This document shows, in pieces, positions 1-9,548 of a stretch of 64,000 bases of DNA (positions are counted from its first letter, which is position 1; each line of letters opens with the position of its first letter). The translations under genes were made by a program, and so were the position numbers. The stretch covers positions 35,525 through 99,524 of the forward strand of contig JBGCEO010000045.1 of the NCBI GenBank assembly GCA_045106475.1. Direction: 5' to 3'. The notes below the pieces were generated by a model. The model had not been told where the DNA came from. It saw only the letters and a list, made by a program, of their open reading frames with translations, and searched no databases. Origin of the DNA: Granulosicoccus sp045106475. Its GTDB lineage: Bacteria > Pseudomonadota > Gammaproteobacteria > Granulosicoccales > Granulosicoccaceae.

Positions 1-1
1 G

Positions 2-976
2 CAAAGCGGGCAATGGCGACAACACATCGAGAACTACAAGCTCAGCCTCGAAAATCTTGCCCAATGTGGATTAAAAGTCATTTGCTATAACTTCATGCCT
101 CTACTCGACTGGACTCGTACCGACTTAGCATACACCTTAGCCAATGGCGCTAGATGTATGCGATTTGATTTAATCGACTTCGCAGCGTTTGATATCCATA
201 TTCTAAAACGTAAAAACGCAAGAGCAGATTTTTCAGAAGCGGTATGCGTACAGGCAGATCAACGTATTCGATCAATGAGCGAAGAGGCAAAGTTGAAGCT
301 CTCACGAAATATAGTATGTGGTTTACCAGGTGCCGAGCAAGGTTACACCGTTGAAGATTTGCGAGCTCAAATCGCGCTTTATGATCGCATATCGGAAGAT
401 CAATTTCGTCAACATCAACTGGATTTTCTAAATGAAATTGTACCGCTTGCTGAACATCATGACTTGAGGATGTGTTGCCATCCTGATGATCCTCCCTTTT
501 CTCTTCTTGGTTTGCATCGAATCATGTCTTCTGAAGAGGACTATAAACAATTGACGCAAGCTATAGATTCACCGGCTAATGGCATCACCTTGTGTTCCGG
601 TTCGCTTGGCGTGAGTGCCGAAGTTGATCTGCCTGGTATGATGGAGCGCCTGGGTGACAAGGTGCACTTCATTCATCTTAGAAACGTAGTCCGTGAATCT
701 GTGGGCGAACAATTGTCTTTTTATGAGGCGGCTCATCTTGAGGGAGAAACTAATATGGTTTCTTTAATCCAGGCTATATTGAACGAAGAAAATCGACGTA
801 AGCTATTGAGCAGAGTAGATTGCTCCATACCTTTCAGACCCGATCACGGTCAAGATATTCTAAGTGACCTCACTGTCAATGGACAACCGGGCTACCCAGC
901 GGTGGGTCGACTCAAAGGACTCGCTGAATTGCGAGGCATCATGACGGCCTTAGAAGTAAACGCTACTGCCGGATAA
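2..976 (+). CDS. uxuA: Mannonate dehydratase, 5' truncated by window edge
   Basis: Converts D-mannonate to 2-keto-3-deoxygluconate in hexuronate catabolism (cytoplasm). The reading frame is open from base 2, so the start lies outside the window; an internal ATG at base 95 is not the real start. Family landmarks visible: YNFMPLLDWTRTDL, a run FDLIDFAAFDIHILKR, HPDDPPFSLLGL with metal-binding His/Asp, THLR-like FIHLRNVVRES, EAAHLEG, and the C-terminal RPDHGQDIL and GRLKGLAELRG. About 324 residues are present against roughly 390 in the family, so around 70 N-terminal residues are missing. No other hexuronate gene is visible on this side, and the rest of the pathway may lie upstream. Confidence 0.95.
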   Translation, partial: QSGQWRQHIENYKLSLENLAQCGLKVICYNFMPLLDWTRTDLAYTLANGARCMRFDLIDFAAFDIHILKRKNARADFSEAVCVQADQRIRSMSEEAKLKLSRNIVCGLPGAEQGYTVEDLRAQIALYDRISEDQFRQHQLDFLNEIVPLAEHHDLRMCCHPDDPPFSLLGLHRIMSSEEDYKQLTQAIDSPANGITLCSGSLGVSAEVDLPGMMERLGDKVHFIHLRNVVRESVGEQLSFYEAAHLEGETNMVSLIQAILNEENRRKLLSRVDCSIPFRPDHGQDILSDLTVNGQPGYPAVGRLKGLAELRGIMTALEVNATAG

Positions 977-1298
977 CAGACAATTTCTGTTACCTATGCT
1001 GACTTCCAGAATTTGAGTGAGCGTTGCGAAAAAAATGAAAGTAGCTGCGGTTGAAATAATTGGATAACTGATGAAGCAATATACGTGATGTGTCCCTATC
1101 AATAGCTATATTACAGTTGATACATGATTAGACTATTGTCATCTATTTAAAAGCAGCGCGTCATTTACCTGCGTGCTCTCTCATAATCGCAAGTTAGCCT
1201 GTAAATAACACTGCTCTAATCCGATAGCTTAAGTATTCGGTCGGCGAAGGAGGGCGAGCGTGAGCCGAATGTTAATTAAACCAAGAGAGTTTTCAAAC

Positions 1299-2078
1299 AT
1301 GAAGCTAATTTATTCCAACACATTATCCAAGTTAGTAATGAGCGCTGTTCTGGTTACTGTTAGTACCGCCTCGGGAAGTTTACTCGCAGACAATGGGCAC
1401 AATTCAAACCGCGTTACTTTATATTTTACTCGTCACGCTGAGAAGCAAACCGTTCTCAAAGAAACTGCGGAAGATTCTGGGATCTATACGGACAACTGCA
1501 ACTCATCTCGCAGCCGCTGTGAAGAAGAGCTCAATCCACTGGGTAGCCGTCGTGCCGAGCTGCTAGCTGAGTGGCTTGAACAACGCGGTATTGCTCCTAC
1601 CGTTACACATGTTGTATCAAGCGACAAACAGCGAACTCGCCAGACGGTTCAACCCTTAGCTGATCTTATTCAATCCGGTTATGGCGATGTATTGCCAGAT
1701 GGTGATGCCATGCCTGATGGTGTATGGCAGGTGCCGTTTGCAGGAGATACCGCTAATGAGGTTAATGGTAACAGTGGCTCAGTTGATCCAACAGTGATGT
1801 TTATCCAGACAGAACTGCAAGCGGGTGATGTCGCTGTCATAGCAGCTCATAGCGGCACCATATATAAGATTCTGGGTGGAGCTTTAACCGACGGTACAGG
1901 TGGTCTTGGAATTGATACCACTCAAGCAGCAGACTCGGATGATTTCCCTAAAAATCCGGATGATGGAAAAGTCCCCGGCTTTGGGGATGTGTGGAAGGTG
2001 GTTATTCGGTCGAGCGGTGATGCTGTATTGAAGTGGCGTAGGGACGTAGACTTCAAGCGTTTGCAGGTAATCGATTAA
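1299..2078 (+). CDS. Secreted histidine phosphatase family protein (copy 1)
   Basis: Branch of the histidine phosphatase superfamily with an N-terminal signal peptide, so probably periplasmic. The catalytic motif is FTRHAEKQT (RHA in place of RHG), followed by SSDKQRTRQTV carrying the second Arg and AAHSGTIYKILG carrying the second His. Two starts compete: a GTG at 1260 has a strong AAGGAGGG at 1247-1254, whereas the ATG at 1299 begins ATGAAGCTAAT, identical to the start of the paralogue at 15673-16539, and gives a compact signal peptide. I chose 1299. The substrate is unknown. A terminator follows at 2139-2160. Confidence 0.85.
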   Translation: MKLIYSNTLSKLVMSAVLVTVSTASGSLLADNGHNSNRVTLYFTRHAEKQTVLKETAEDSGIYTDNCNSSRSRCEEELNPLGSRRAELLAEWLEQRGIAPTVTHVVSSDKQRTRQTVQPLADLIQSGYGDVLPDGDAMPDGVWQVPFAGDTANEVNGNSGSVDPTVMFIQTELQAGDVAVIAAHSGTIYKILGGALTDGTGGLGIDTTQAADSDDFPKNPDDGKVPGFGDVWKVVIRSSGDAVLKWRRDVDFKRLQVID

Positions 2079-2138
2079 CAGGGGTAACCATACCCTGGGC
2101 CGATAAGTTGAATGGGTTGTGTGTATTCAGACAGAGCG

Positions 2139-2160
2139 GGGGAGCTTAGCTCCCCTTTTT
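2139..2160 (+). terminator. Rho-independent terminator after histidine phosphatase
   Basis: Perfect 7-bp stem GGGGAGC / GCTCCCC with a TTA loop followed directly by TTTTT. It lies 60 bp after the stop at 2078 and points with the gene. Confidence 0.85.
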
Positions 2161-2267
2161 AAACCAGCGAAGCCGGTAGATGTGCTATGAGCAAAGCCAA
2201 TGACAAAGGTCATCATGAGAGCGAGCCTAATAACCCAGTAATGAAGTTGATTGGTCTGGAATTTATC

Positions 2268-3638
2268 TCAACTCTCCTGCTCTGGTATGCCGGCTACAAT
2301 GTCTAACTGATCAAGCAAAAAACGTGTCGTGCGCATAAGCCGATCATCTCGTTCAAAAGATCCTACCAGTTGAACACCGAGCGGCATTTGTGCGCTTGAA
2401 GTCAGTAGTGGCAGCGATATGCTCGGCAGGCCACACAGTGTCCAGATTACACAACAAACCGGATCTCCCGTGCCGTTTCCTAAAGTGGGGGCAATACCAA
2501 CGGCTGGCGGCGTGACTATCGCATCGTAGTCGTGAAAAAATGTTTTAAACCAAGCATCAGCTGCGGATTTAATGCCCATTGCCTCATCGTACTCAGCTTG
2601 CGAACGGCCTTCTGCGCGCCGCAACCCTGCAAGCATCGATTCACTCATCAGATCCGCATGCTGGCTGCGTTCGTTTTCGAGACATCTCAGAATCTCGTAG
2701 TCGTAAATAACTTGATGGCAGCCGACCAGCGCGTTAAGGGGTGCCGGCGCATCTATGCGTTCGAGATGAGCGCGAGTTTCCTCATCAATTACGGAGAGTA
2801 ACTCTTTAAAGGCATCCCTGGTAGACGATTCGTATCGATCCGCATAGGGGAGATCTATCCAAACTAGATTGAGTTGTTCGGGTGGCTCTGCCTCATATCC
2901 AGCTAATGAGCTAGCTTGCGGTAAAGGCCTACTCATATCATCGTGTGGGTCATAACCTGCGATCGCGTCAACCAGTAAATTGATATCCGCGCAGTTCCTG
3001 CCAAAAACTCCAATTTGATCCAGTGTGCGCGAAGTTTGCAAAACACCGCGCCGCGAAATCAGACCTCGAGAGGGCTTGTACCCAAATACCCCATTAAAGG
3101 AAGCAGGTCGAATAACCGAGCCCCCGGTTTGAGTACCTATTGCTAGCGGGACATGTCCAGCCGCTACGGCTGCAGCAGAGCCACTGCTGGAGCCCCCCGG
3201 CGTGCGGCTTAAATCATGCGGATTAAGGGTTGGACTTTCATTCATCCAGGCCATTTCGCAAGTCACCGTCTTTCCTAAAATGATCGCCCCGGCTTCTTGC
3301 AGTTTCTCAATGACTGCCGCATCTTCATTGGGTTGGCGACCTTTGTACATTGGCGTGCCACGCTCAGTGGGCATTGAGGCTGTGTCTACTACATCCTTCA
3401 CGCCTATGGGTATTCCGTGAAGAGGTCCAAGAGCAAATCCGTGTTGACGTCGTTCATCTAGAAGGCGTGCGCGTTCAAGTGCCCCCTCCCTGTCAATGTA
3501 CGCCCAGGCGTTGATCTGCCCCTCGGTCTGATCTATGTTTTCCAGGCACTTCCGCACCAAGGCTTCGCTTGTAAGGCTGCCGTCACGAATGTATTCAACG
3601 CACTCAATAACAGACGGCTCTGATGATTCAATGCCCAT
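2268..3638 (-). CDS. Amidase (amidase signature family)
   Basis: Amidase-signature hydrolase of 456 residues; hydrolyses an amide bond with a Ser-cisSer-Lys triad. Visible: GPLHGIPIGVKD with the catalytic Lys at about residue 81, PGGSSSGSAAAVAAG with the cis-Ser around 150, and GTQTGGSVIRPAS with the nucleophile at about 174. C-terminal LPLLTSSAQMPLGVQLVG is also typical. It lacks the gatB/gatC neighbours expected of GatA, so it is probably a catabolic amidase of unknown substrate. It stands alone, convergent with the phosphatase. A 14-bp palindrome lies upstream at 3711-3724. Confidence 0.9.
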   Translation of the reverse strand: MGIESSEPSVIECVEYIRDGSLTSEALVRKCLENIDQTEGQINAWAYIDREGALERARLLDERRQHGFALGPLHGIPIGVKDVVDTASMPTERGTPMYKGRQPNEDAAVIEKLQEAGAIILGKTVTCEMAWMNESPTLNPHDLSRTPGGSSSGSAAAVAAGHVPLAIGTQTGGSVIRPASFNGVFGYKPSRGLISRRGVLQTSRTLDQIGVFGRNCADINLLVDAIAGYDPHDDMSRPLPQASSLAGYEAEPPEQLNLVWIDLPYADRYESSTRDAFKELLSVIDEETRAHLERIDAPAPLNALVGCHQVIYDYEILRCLENERSQHADLMSESMLAGLRRAEGRSQAEYDEAMGIKSAADAWFKTFFHDYDAIVTPPAVGIAPTLGNGTGDPVCCVIWTLCGLPSISLPLLTSSAQMPLGVQLVGSFERDDRLMRTTRFLLDQLDIVAGIPEQES

Positions 3639-3710
3639 GATTAATACCGCCAGCGTTATTGTACAAAGTTGCCAAACAACACCTCAGGAAACCAGAGAGC
3701 GATGCCTGGA

Positions 3711-3724
3711 CACATGTACATGTG
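3711..3724. promoter_or_regulatory. 14-bp perfect palindrome upstream of amidase
   Basis: CACATGTACATGTG reads the same on both strands, 73 bp upstream of the amidase start. It could be an operator for a dimeric regulator; no regulator gene lies nearby. The remaining 3639-3938 stretch shows no gene. Confidence 0.3.
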
Positions 3725-3938
3725 GAAAATCGTAGATATAACAATGCTTTGCGCCTATCGCGCTAGAGTGATTAATTTACGACACAGCTCGATTGCAAGC
3801 AAGAAATAGTTACTGAATATGCTCGATATTTACGTTCTTTTGCGTTGAATCCAACATGGATACGCTTTGGCTTTGCAATGGAGTCAATCCCGTCGATCAA
3901 GGGGAGTTCTTCCAGTGCATGGGGAGCTATAGATAAAC

Positions 3939-4274
3939 CTACTCTGGTACTGTGACGCTTACTATTAACGATTCATACCATGCAGACAGATCTTTGATGT
4001 CTTTGTCATTAAGGTTTTGAACGATCAACGTCATCCTGCGATCCTCTCTGATGCCGGATCGATATTCCTTCAAACTCTTCTCAGTATAAAACGCTGATTG
4101 CCCGGCCAGATTAGGGACCTCCGGGTCATTGGCGACCCCTGTTTTGCCGTGACATACTGAACACTGTCTAGCAAGCAAGCGCCCATTGGCAGGATCTGCG
4201 GCTCTTGCTGAAGTACTCAACAGGCAGAAATGCAAAGCCAAGCAAGCGATGGATAGAGTGAGTAGAGAATTCAT
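3939..4274 (-). CDS. Secreted class I cytochrome c (c553/c4-like)
   Basis: Small periplasmic electron carrier. From the ATG at 4274 it has a signal peptide (MNSLLTLSIACLALHF..ARA) and a single haem c site CSVCHG, with a distal MTLIV segment that may hold the axial Met, and the C-terminal LSAWYESL helix of the family. In-frame upstream GTG (4316) and ATG (4304) codons would put a hydrophilic extension before the signal peptide, so 4274 is preferred. It lies 180 bp downstream of the sugar dehydrogenase on the same strand, and probably accepts electrons from it. Confidence 0.88.
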   Translation of the reverse strand: MNSLLTLSIACLALHFCLLSTSARAADPANGRLLARQCSVCHGKTGVANDPEVPNLAGQSAFYTEKSLKEYRSGIREDRRMTLIVQNLNDKDIKDLSAWYESLIVSVTVPE

Positions 4275-4401
4275 GGTAGCTATTGATGGTTTTGCCCAAA
4301 TCATAATGCAAATCACCGGTGACCTGTCCGGTGTACTTGTCAGTAATTTTGGTTATACCTAAATCAGTAGGGAAGGTGGCGTAGGCCTGCGTTCATCAAC
4401 T

Positions 4402-4428
4402 GAACAGGCGCATTACTTGCGCCTGTTC
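4402..4428. terminator. Perfect 11-bp inverted repeat after sugar dehydrogenase
   Basis: GAACAGGCGCA, a 5-base loop TTACT, then TGCGCCTGTTC. It starts 27 bp beyond the dehydrogenase stop on the minus strand and precedes the cytochrome gene. There is no U-run on either side, so it may be a transcript-stabilising or attenuating hairpin rather than a classical terminator. Confidence 0.5.
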
Positions 4429-4454
4429 AATCAACTGCTCATGCCTGGGTTTGC

Positions 4455-5696
4455 TTACTGATCGGAGTACGATATTCGATAAACTGCATTTGCGAAATCA
4501 TCCGATACCAATATTGATCCATCTTTCATTTGTGCAACGTCGACTGGTCGACCATCGTACTCACCATTTTCATCAATCCATCCTTCTGCAAATGGCTCTG
4601 TGGTGGCCATGCCCTCATCATCGATAAAGGTAACCATTACGCGTGCACCGATCGGTGTGGTGCGGTTCCAAGATCCATGCTGGGCAGAGAATATAGCGTT
4701 TTTGTATTTTGACGGAAACATCTTTCCTGAGTAAAAGGTCATGCCTAGATCAGCCGCATGTGCGATTGTTTCTGTGGCCGGCATGACTACATCAACCGGA
4801 ATTTCCTGTCCAGCATACTCATTGGTTCTGGTTGAGCCGCCGCCGTACCAAGGGTGTCCGAAGTGTTGCCCCATTTCTGTTTGCCGATTGATCTCACCGG
4901 GTGGAATATCATCTCCCATACCATCCACCTGATTGTCGGTCCACCATAGTTCGCCGGTGACAGGATGAAAATCATGACCAACGGAGTTACGAACGCCGTA
5001 GGTGTATACCTCGCGATTTGAGCCGTCGCGATTCATCCTGATTATTCCGCCAATGCCAGTATCGTTATAGAGGTCCAGTTTCTCTTCTGGTGCAACATTG
5101 AACGGTTGCCCCAGAGAAATATAGAGCTTGTCATCAGGTCCAACCTTTACGACTCTAGCAGTGTGATTATAGCTTTCCTCCTCTACCGGTATTAAGGTTC
5201 CCTGAGGTACGATTGGTACAGCGACTACATCCGGGCTCTCGTGAAAAAACTCTGCAGCCGGATACATCATTACGCGATTACGTTCCGCAATAAATAGAAA
5301 ACCATCTTTGGAAAAGGCCACACCGTTTGGAACATCGAATTCCAGTGACGGGGCGAAATCCTTAACTTCGTCCGCTACACGGTTTCTGTCTCGATCCATT
5401 ACTGCCCATACTTTTGATTTCTTTGTACCGACGAACAATACAGTTCCCTGTGGCGCTACGGCCATGTGCCGAGCATCAGGAACGAGTGCGTATAAGTCAA
5501 TTTTGAATCCCGGTGGCAAGCTAATACCTTCAAGCACCCTTTTGATTGATTCTGCGGACTCTCCATTTTGATCGACAAAGGTATGGTCCGTTGTACCAGT
5601 CACTTTGAATGCCCCGAGCTTTTCCAGATTGGTTTGCGCTGAGGCTGTGGTGCTCAGAGCTGCGCTAACCGCAAGCGCTGTGATTAGGTGTCTCAT
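4455..5696 (-). CDS. Secreted PQQ-dependent sugar (sorbosone/glucose-type) dehydrogenase
   Basis: Six-bladed quinoprotein of the glucose/sorbosone dehydrogenase family, 413 residues, exported by a signal peptide (MRHLITALAVSAALSTTASA). Blade and cofactor motifs visible: GVAFSKDGFLFIAERNRV, YNHTARVVKVGPDDKLY, YGVRNSVGHDFHPVTGELWWTDN, FSAQHGSWNRT and the C-terminal DGSILVSDDFANAVYRI. Family members oxidise aldoses or related compounds in the periplasm and pass electrons to a soluble acceptor. The cytochrome c gene downstream fits that role. No PQQ biosynthesis gene is in the window. Confidence 0.9.
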   Translation of the reverse strand: MRHLITALAVSAALSTTASAQTNLEKLGAFKVTGTTDHTFVDQNGESAESIKRVLEGISLPPGFKIDLYALVPDARHMAVAPQGTVLFVGTKKSKVWAVMDRDRNRVADEVKDFAPSLEFDVPNGVAFSKDGFLFIAERNRVMMYPAAEFFHESPDVVAVPIVPQGTLIPVEEESYNHTARVVKVGPDDKLYISLGQPFNVAPEEKLDLYNDTGIGGIIRMNRDGSNREVYTYGVRNSVGHDFHPVTGELWWTDNQVDGMGDDIPPGEINRQTEMGQHFGHPWYGGGSTRTNEYAGQEIPVDVVMPATETIAHAADLGMTFYSGKMFPSKYKNAIFSAQHGSWNRTTPIGARVMVTFIDDEGMATTEPFAEGWIDENGEYDGRPVDVAQMKDGSILVSDDFANAVYRISYSDQ

Positions 5697-6256
5697 AAAG
5701 TTTGTTAATTCCCCTTTTTTAGATCGAAGTTTCGAATATTCGATCGTTATATTCTTATAAGAGTTGCAGATCTGAGGTTTTTCTCTTTAAGCTGCTTACT
5801 CATGGTTGGTAAGTAAATGCATCCCTGATTCTTGGAAGCTTGGTGAGGGCCTAGAAGGAACCGAGGGCCAATCAATGTTAATAGTCCTCGAAGGCTTCGG
5901 CAAGAAGACTGACAAAATGTCTCATAAAGACATTTTTAAACTACCCGCGGAGCTGTATCCTGTTTGTTTTTGGGTTCCTAGAGGTCTTTCTTGGGCCTAC
6001 TAAAGTGTCATAAACCCCAAAAAGTTGGAAAGGCGACGTTAGCAGGCGAGCATCAAGTGGCAGCTGCTGGATAACGAAGGCTTGCCTTCAGTGTTTTCGG
6101 ATGAGTTTGGAGAAATCAGCGAAGCTATGCCGGGAATAGAATTCGGTGTTTGATATATGGTCACCCTAAGCCATTGATTAAATATGCTTTATTGAGTGCT
6201 GTACAATAAATTTTTAGCAACTGGGACAAGGATGCCTGCGTAGGAGGCTGCATTTG
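5697..6256. other. Intergenic region, 560 bp
   Basis: No convincing gene. A 65-codon frame at 5806-6003 has no recognisable composition. An AT-rich perfect 9-bp hairpin AAAATGTCT-CATAA-AGACATTTT lies at 5914-5936. A short open stretch ending near 6150 has a protein-like look but no start. The right end carries the AGGAGG site (6242-6247) for the TAXI gene. Confidence 0.6.
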
Positions 6257-7297
6257 ATGGCGATTGCGTTTTTGGCCGCGAGATTCTCAAAAATCGACGG
6301 TCGTGGTGGAGGTTTGACTGTCGTCTGCTTAATTGCGTCCATATTTTCGTTAGCTTTCGCGATCGAACCACGTTTGATCAGAATAGGCACTGGCGGTAGC
6401 AGCGGCACCTATTTTCCGATTGGGACTCTGATCGCCGAATCCATAGGTCAAAGTCTCAATGACACCTCTGATCCGAGTTCAACATCCAGATTGATCGTTT
6501 TGCCCCAGCGATCCAGTGGTTCTGTAGCCAACGTCAAGGATATCGGCGATGGTTTGCTTGAATCAGGATTTGCTCAGGCGAACGTTGCGCATTGGGCCTA
6601 CCATGGAATTGGACCATTCGAGCAACATGGGCCCATCACCGATATTCGAGCACTGGCGACACTTTATTTCGAGAGTCTGCATTTGGTTGCGCACGTTGAT
6701 AGTGGCATCGCGGGCATCGCTGACCTGGTTGGTAATCGTGTTTCTGTGGATGAAATTGGGTCGGGAACCGAATTAGATGTTCAAGCCGTGTTGGACTCAT
6801 TCGATGTTTCGAAAAATGATTTGGAGTTGGTGTATCTAAAACCTGCAGACTCGATTGATCGATTGCGCCAAAACAACCTCGATGCCTTCTTTATAGTAGC
6901 CGGCTATCCAATATCAGGCGTGTCTGAACTGATCGAAGAAGGTATAGCCACGCTTGTGCCTATTGTTGGTCCGGAAATAGATGTGCTTCTGACGGATCAT
7001 CCTTTTTTTACAGCTGATGAAATTCCTGCGGATGCTTATTCTAATTCCAGTGCGGTGCGTACGCTAGCGGTAGCTGCCCAATGGATTATAAGTTCTGACA
7101 TAGAAGATGATCTGGTGTTCGACATCACAAAGAATCTCTGGAGCCAAAACACTCATCAGACACTTGTTAAGAATCATCAAAAAGGAAAGGAACTCATTGA
7201 GTCAGCAGCTCTGAAAGGCATCGGTATACCACTGCACGCGGGAGCGTATAGATACTACGAACAAGCTGGCTTGGCAGTTAAAGATCTACCGTATTGA
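6257..7297 (+). CDS. TAXI-family substrate-binding protein
   Basis: Periplasmic binding protein of the TRAP-associated TAXI family, about 346 residues. Signal or anchor helix near residues 21-36 (LTVVCLIASIFSLAFA), then the hallmark RIGTGGSSGTYFPIGTLIAESI and the second-lobe GNRVSVDEIGSGTELDVQAVL. The ATG at 6257 has AGGAGG 9 bp upstream; the adjacent TTG at 6254 is less likely. No TRAP permease subunit is nearby. Instead the gene is followed 34 bp later by a sensor kinase and then its regulator, which suggests a sensory use: the binding protein would present a ligand to the kinase. The ligand is unknown; family members bind organic acids such as glutamate or 2-oxoglutarate. Confidence 0.9.
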   Translation: MAIAFLAARFSKIDGRGGGLTVVCLIASIFSLAFAIEPRLIRIGTGGSSGTYFPIGTLIAESIGQSLNDTSDPSSTSRLIVLPQRSSGSVANVKDIGDGLLESGFAQANVAHWAYHGIGPFEQHGPITDIRALATLYFESLHLVAHVDSGIAGIADLVGNRVSVDEIGSGTELDVQAVLDSFDVSKNDLELVYLKPADSIDRLRQNNLDAFFIVAGYPISGVSELIEEGIATLVPIVGPEIDVLLTDHPFFTADEIPADAYSNSSAVRTLAVAAQWIISSDIEDDLVFDITKNLWSQNTHQTLVKNHQKGKELIESAALKGIGIPLHAGAYRYYEQAGLAVKDLPY

Positions 7298-7331
7298 TCC
7301 GCCCTTATGCGACCTTGGATAAGCTGAATTT

Positions 7332-9542
7332 TTGAACACCAACGGTAAAGTCTTTTGGTTTGCGGTATTAGCCGTATTATTTACGGGCGTGGTGCTTGCA
7401 CTCTATGTACAAAGATCAACGACCCAGATTCAGGAAGCGCTGGCTGAGGAGGTATTGCAACAGCAGCATGATGTAGCTAATTTATTGCATGAATATGCGA
7501 GCGTTATGTTAGCGCTTGAGCAACTTCGCTCGGCGCCACAAGATACAGAGAGACTTCAGATCGAAAAGTCTTTGTTACAAGCGCAACAACAGCTAGTCGA
7601 GATGCGCTCAAACTACAGTTTTCAAAGGCTGGATGGGGCTGCAATAGCCTACTCATTTGTTCGACCAATCCTGGATGATGTCGGGCAGTGGTTATCGCAG
7701 GGAATACCTGGTTTTGACAAGAATCAGCCTATTGTCGCGGAACTGGCAGCGATGCGGTTGAGTGAGCGCTACGCCGAATTGAGAAAAATTGCTGCTGAGA
7801 CCGATCTTGTGGCTACTCAGCTGATATCAGATCAAAGCAGTCACTTGGAACAATTCAGGTCTTCTTTGCTCATGCTTTTTGCTGGTTTTTCTTCGCTTAT
7901 ATTTGGTACTTCAGTGCTGCTTATCAGACAACGAAATCTTCAATCTAGTTTGGTAAAGGCACAAAAACAGCATGCGCAGCGCTTCAGAGACTTCGCAGAT
8001 GCTGGCGCTGACCTATTCTGGGAGTCAGATTCTTCACTCACCCTCAAGATACTCTCAGGTGATTCTGACGCTATGCCGAAGTCTTTAGCCTTGAGAAGTA
8101 GCGTGCGGGAGAATGTTTGCCCGGACATGAATTCGGTCTTTAATGAGCAGACCGCGCGTAGCCCCTGGCCGGTGGAGTTAATGGAACGGCAAGAGAGCTT
8201 TTATGATGTTGAAACCGAGTGGATTACACCTGCAGGTGAAACGCACGTCATTTCCTTTAGCGGCAAACCAGTGCTTGATGCGCGGTCTAGGTATCTGGGT
8301 TACAGAGGGGTGGGGCGCAACATAACCGGTCGAAAGAAGATTGAGCGCGAATTGCAACGCGCCAATGCGCTTCTGGTGGAGGCAGAGTCACGCGGCAGAG
8401 AACAGGCTGAGCAAGCGCTTCGTGATTCTGAGCGATTTCACAGAACCATTCTGGATGCACTACCGCTTAACATAGTAATTGTCGATACGCAGGGGACTAT
8501 AAAAGCCGTGAACTCTGCCTGGAGAGATCTTTTACTCCTTGGTGAATTGAATACCCCAAACGCTGGATTAGGACTTAATTATCGCACTGTGTATGAGTCT
8601 TTCTCTGAGCGCGAACAAGCGGGCATTCAGGCCGTTGTGCATAGAATCGAAGAAGTATTGAGGGGAGGGAGCAAAACGCTGGCTTACGACTTTGAATGCC
8701 AAGTGTCCGATAAAAAATACTGGTTTGCTGTTGCGACAACCTCATTTGAAGTAGCGCAAGCGCGATTTACCGTGTTGGTACATGAAGATATTACTGAGCA
8801 AAGACAGCTCCAAGAACGCGACAGACAATTGCGGGCTGATCTTGCACATGTTTCGAGATTGAACATTGCCGGGGAATTGGGCTCCGGTCTGGCGCACGAG
8901 CTTAATCAACCGCTCACTGCTATTAGCCATAACTGTGACGCACTGCTTTCGATTATCAAGGAATCTGATACCCCCGATCGCGAAATGACCGATATTGCCG
9001 CTGATATCTACGATCAATCACATCGGGCCGGGGACATTATCCGCAGTATGCGCCGATTGATTCGAAAAGAATCAGGGCTTCAGTCGCTCGTGGATATCAA
9101 TGAGCTGGTAAGAGAAACGATAGGTTTGACTCAGGCCGATGCACGAGACAAAGGGATTACTATTACGCTCCAGTTGGCAGAGAATTTGCCTGATCCGATT
9201 GTTGATGCGGTGCAGTTGCAACAAGTGCTTGTCAATCTTGGGCGCAATGCCGTTGAAGCCATGGCCAGTGGGCAATCAGCTAATAGAGTCCTGACGATTA
9301 CCACAGCACTGCAGGACCAGGAAACTCTTTTGGTCTCCGTTCAGGATACAGGCCCGGGATTTGACTCAAAGATCAAGAGCAACTTATTTTCCACATTTGT
9401 TAGCAATAAGAAGGGTGGTATGGGATTGGGATTATCCATTAGTCGCACTATAATAGAGGCGCAAGGGGGAGTGATCTGGCTTGATGAAACTTGTCAGGCC
9501 CAAACCACAATTAGATTCACGATTCCTGTGAACAGGACCTGA
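7332..9542 (+). CDS. Membrane sensor histidine kinase with two PAS domains
   Basis: FixL/TtrS-like kinase of 736 residues. Order: TM1 about 8-25, a helical extracytoplasmic domain about 26-180, TM2 about 181-200, PAS/PAC about 215-335 ending GYRGVGRNITGRKK, a coiled linker, a second PAS about 368-495, HisKA with SGLAHELNQPLTAIS (phospho-His near 522), and a HATPase with NLGRNAVEAM, DTGPGFD and GGMGLGLSISRTI. The start is a TTG with a weak ribosome-binding site; no better in-frame start precedes TM1. It lies between the TAXI protein and a FixJ-like regulator with short gaps, so the three probably form one operon. Confidence 0.92.
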   Translation: MNTNGKVFWFAVLAVLFTGVVLALYVQRSTTQIQEALAEEVLQQQHDVANLLHEYASVMLALEQLRSAPQDTERLQIEKSLLQAQQQLVEMRSNYSFQRLDGAAIAYSFVRPILDDVGQWLSQGIPGFDKNQPIVAELAAMRLSERYAELRKIAAETDLVATQLISDQSSHLEQFRSSLLMLFAGFSSLIFGTSVLLIRQRNLQSSLVKAQKQHAQRFRDFADAGADLFWESDSSLTLKILSGDSDAMPKSLALRSSVRENVCPDMNSVFNEQTARSPWPVELMERQESFYDVETEWITPAGETHVISFSGKPVLDARSRYLGYRGVGRNITGRKKIERELQRANALLVEAESRGREQAEQALRDSERFHRTILDALPLNIVIVDTQGTIKAVNSAWRDLLLLGELNTPNAGLGLNYRTVYESFSEREQAGIQAVVHRIEEVLRGGSKTLAYDFECQVSDKKYWFAVATTSFEVAQARFTVLVHEDITEQRQLQERDRQLRADLAHVSRLNIAGELGSGLAHELNQPLTAISHNCDALLSIIKESDTPDREMTDIAADIYDQSHRAGDIIRSMRRLIRKESGLQSLVDINELVRETIGLTQADARDKGITITLQLAENLPDPIVDAVQLQQVLVNLGRNAVEAMASGQSANRVLTITTALQDQETLLVSVQDTGPGFDSKIKSNLFSTFVSNKKGGMGLGLSISRTIIEAQGGVIWLDETCQAQTTIRFTIPVNRT

Positions 9543-9548
9543 TTCTCC

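Noticed and set aside
5806..6003. 65-codon plus-strand frame
   Set aside because: No recognised motif, weak start context, and likely chance frame in a non-coding gap.
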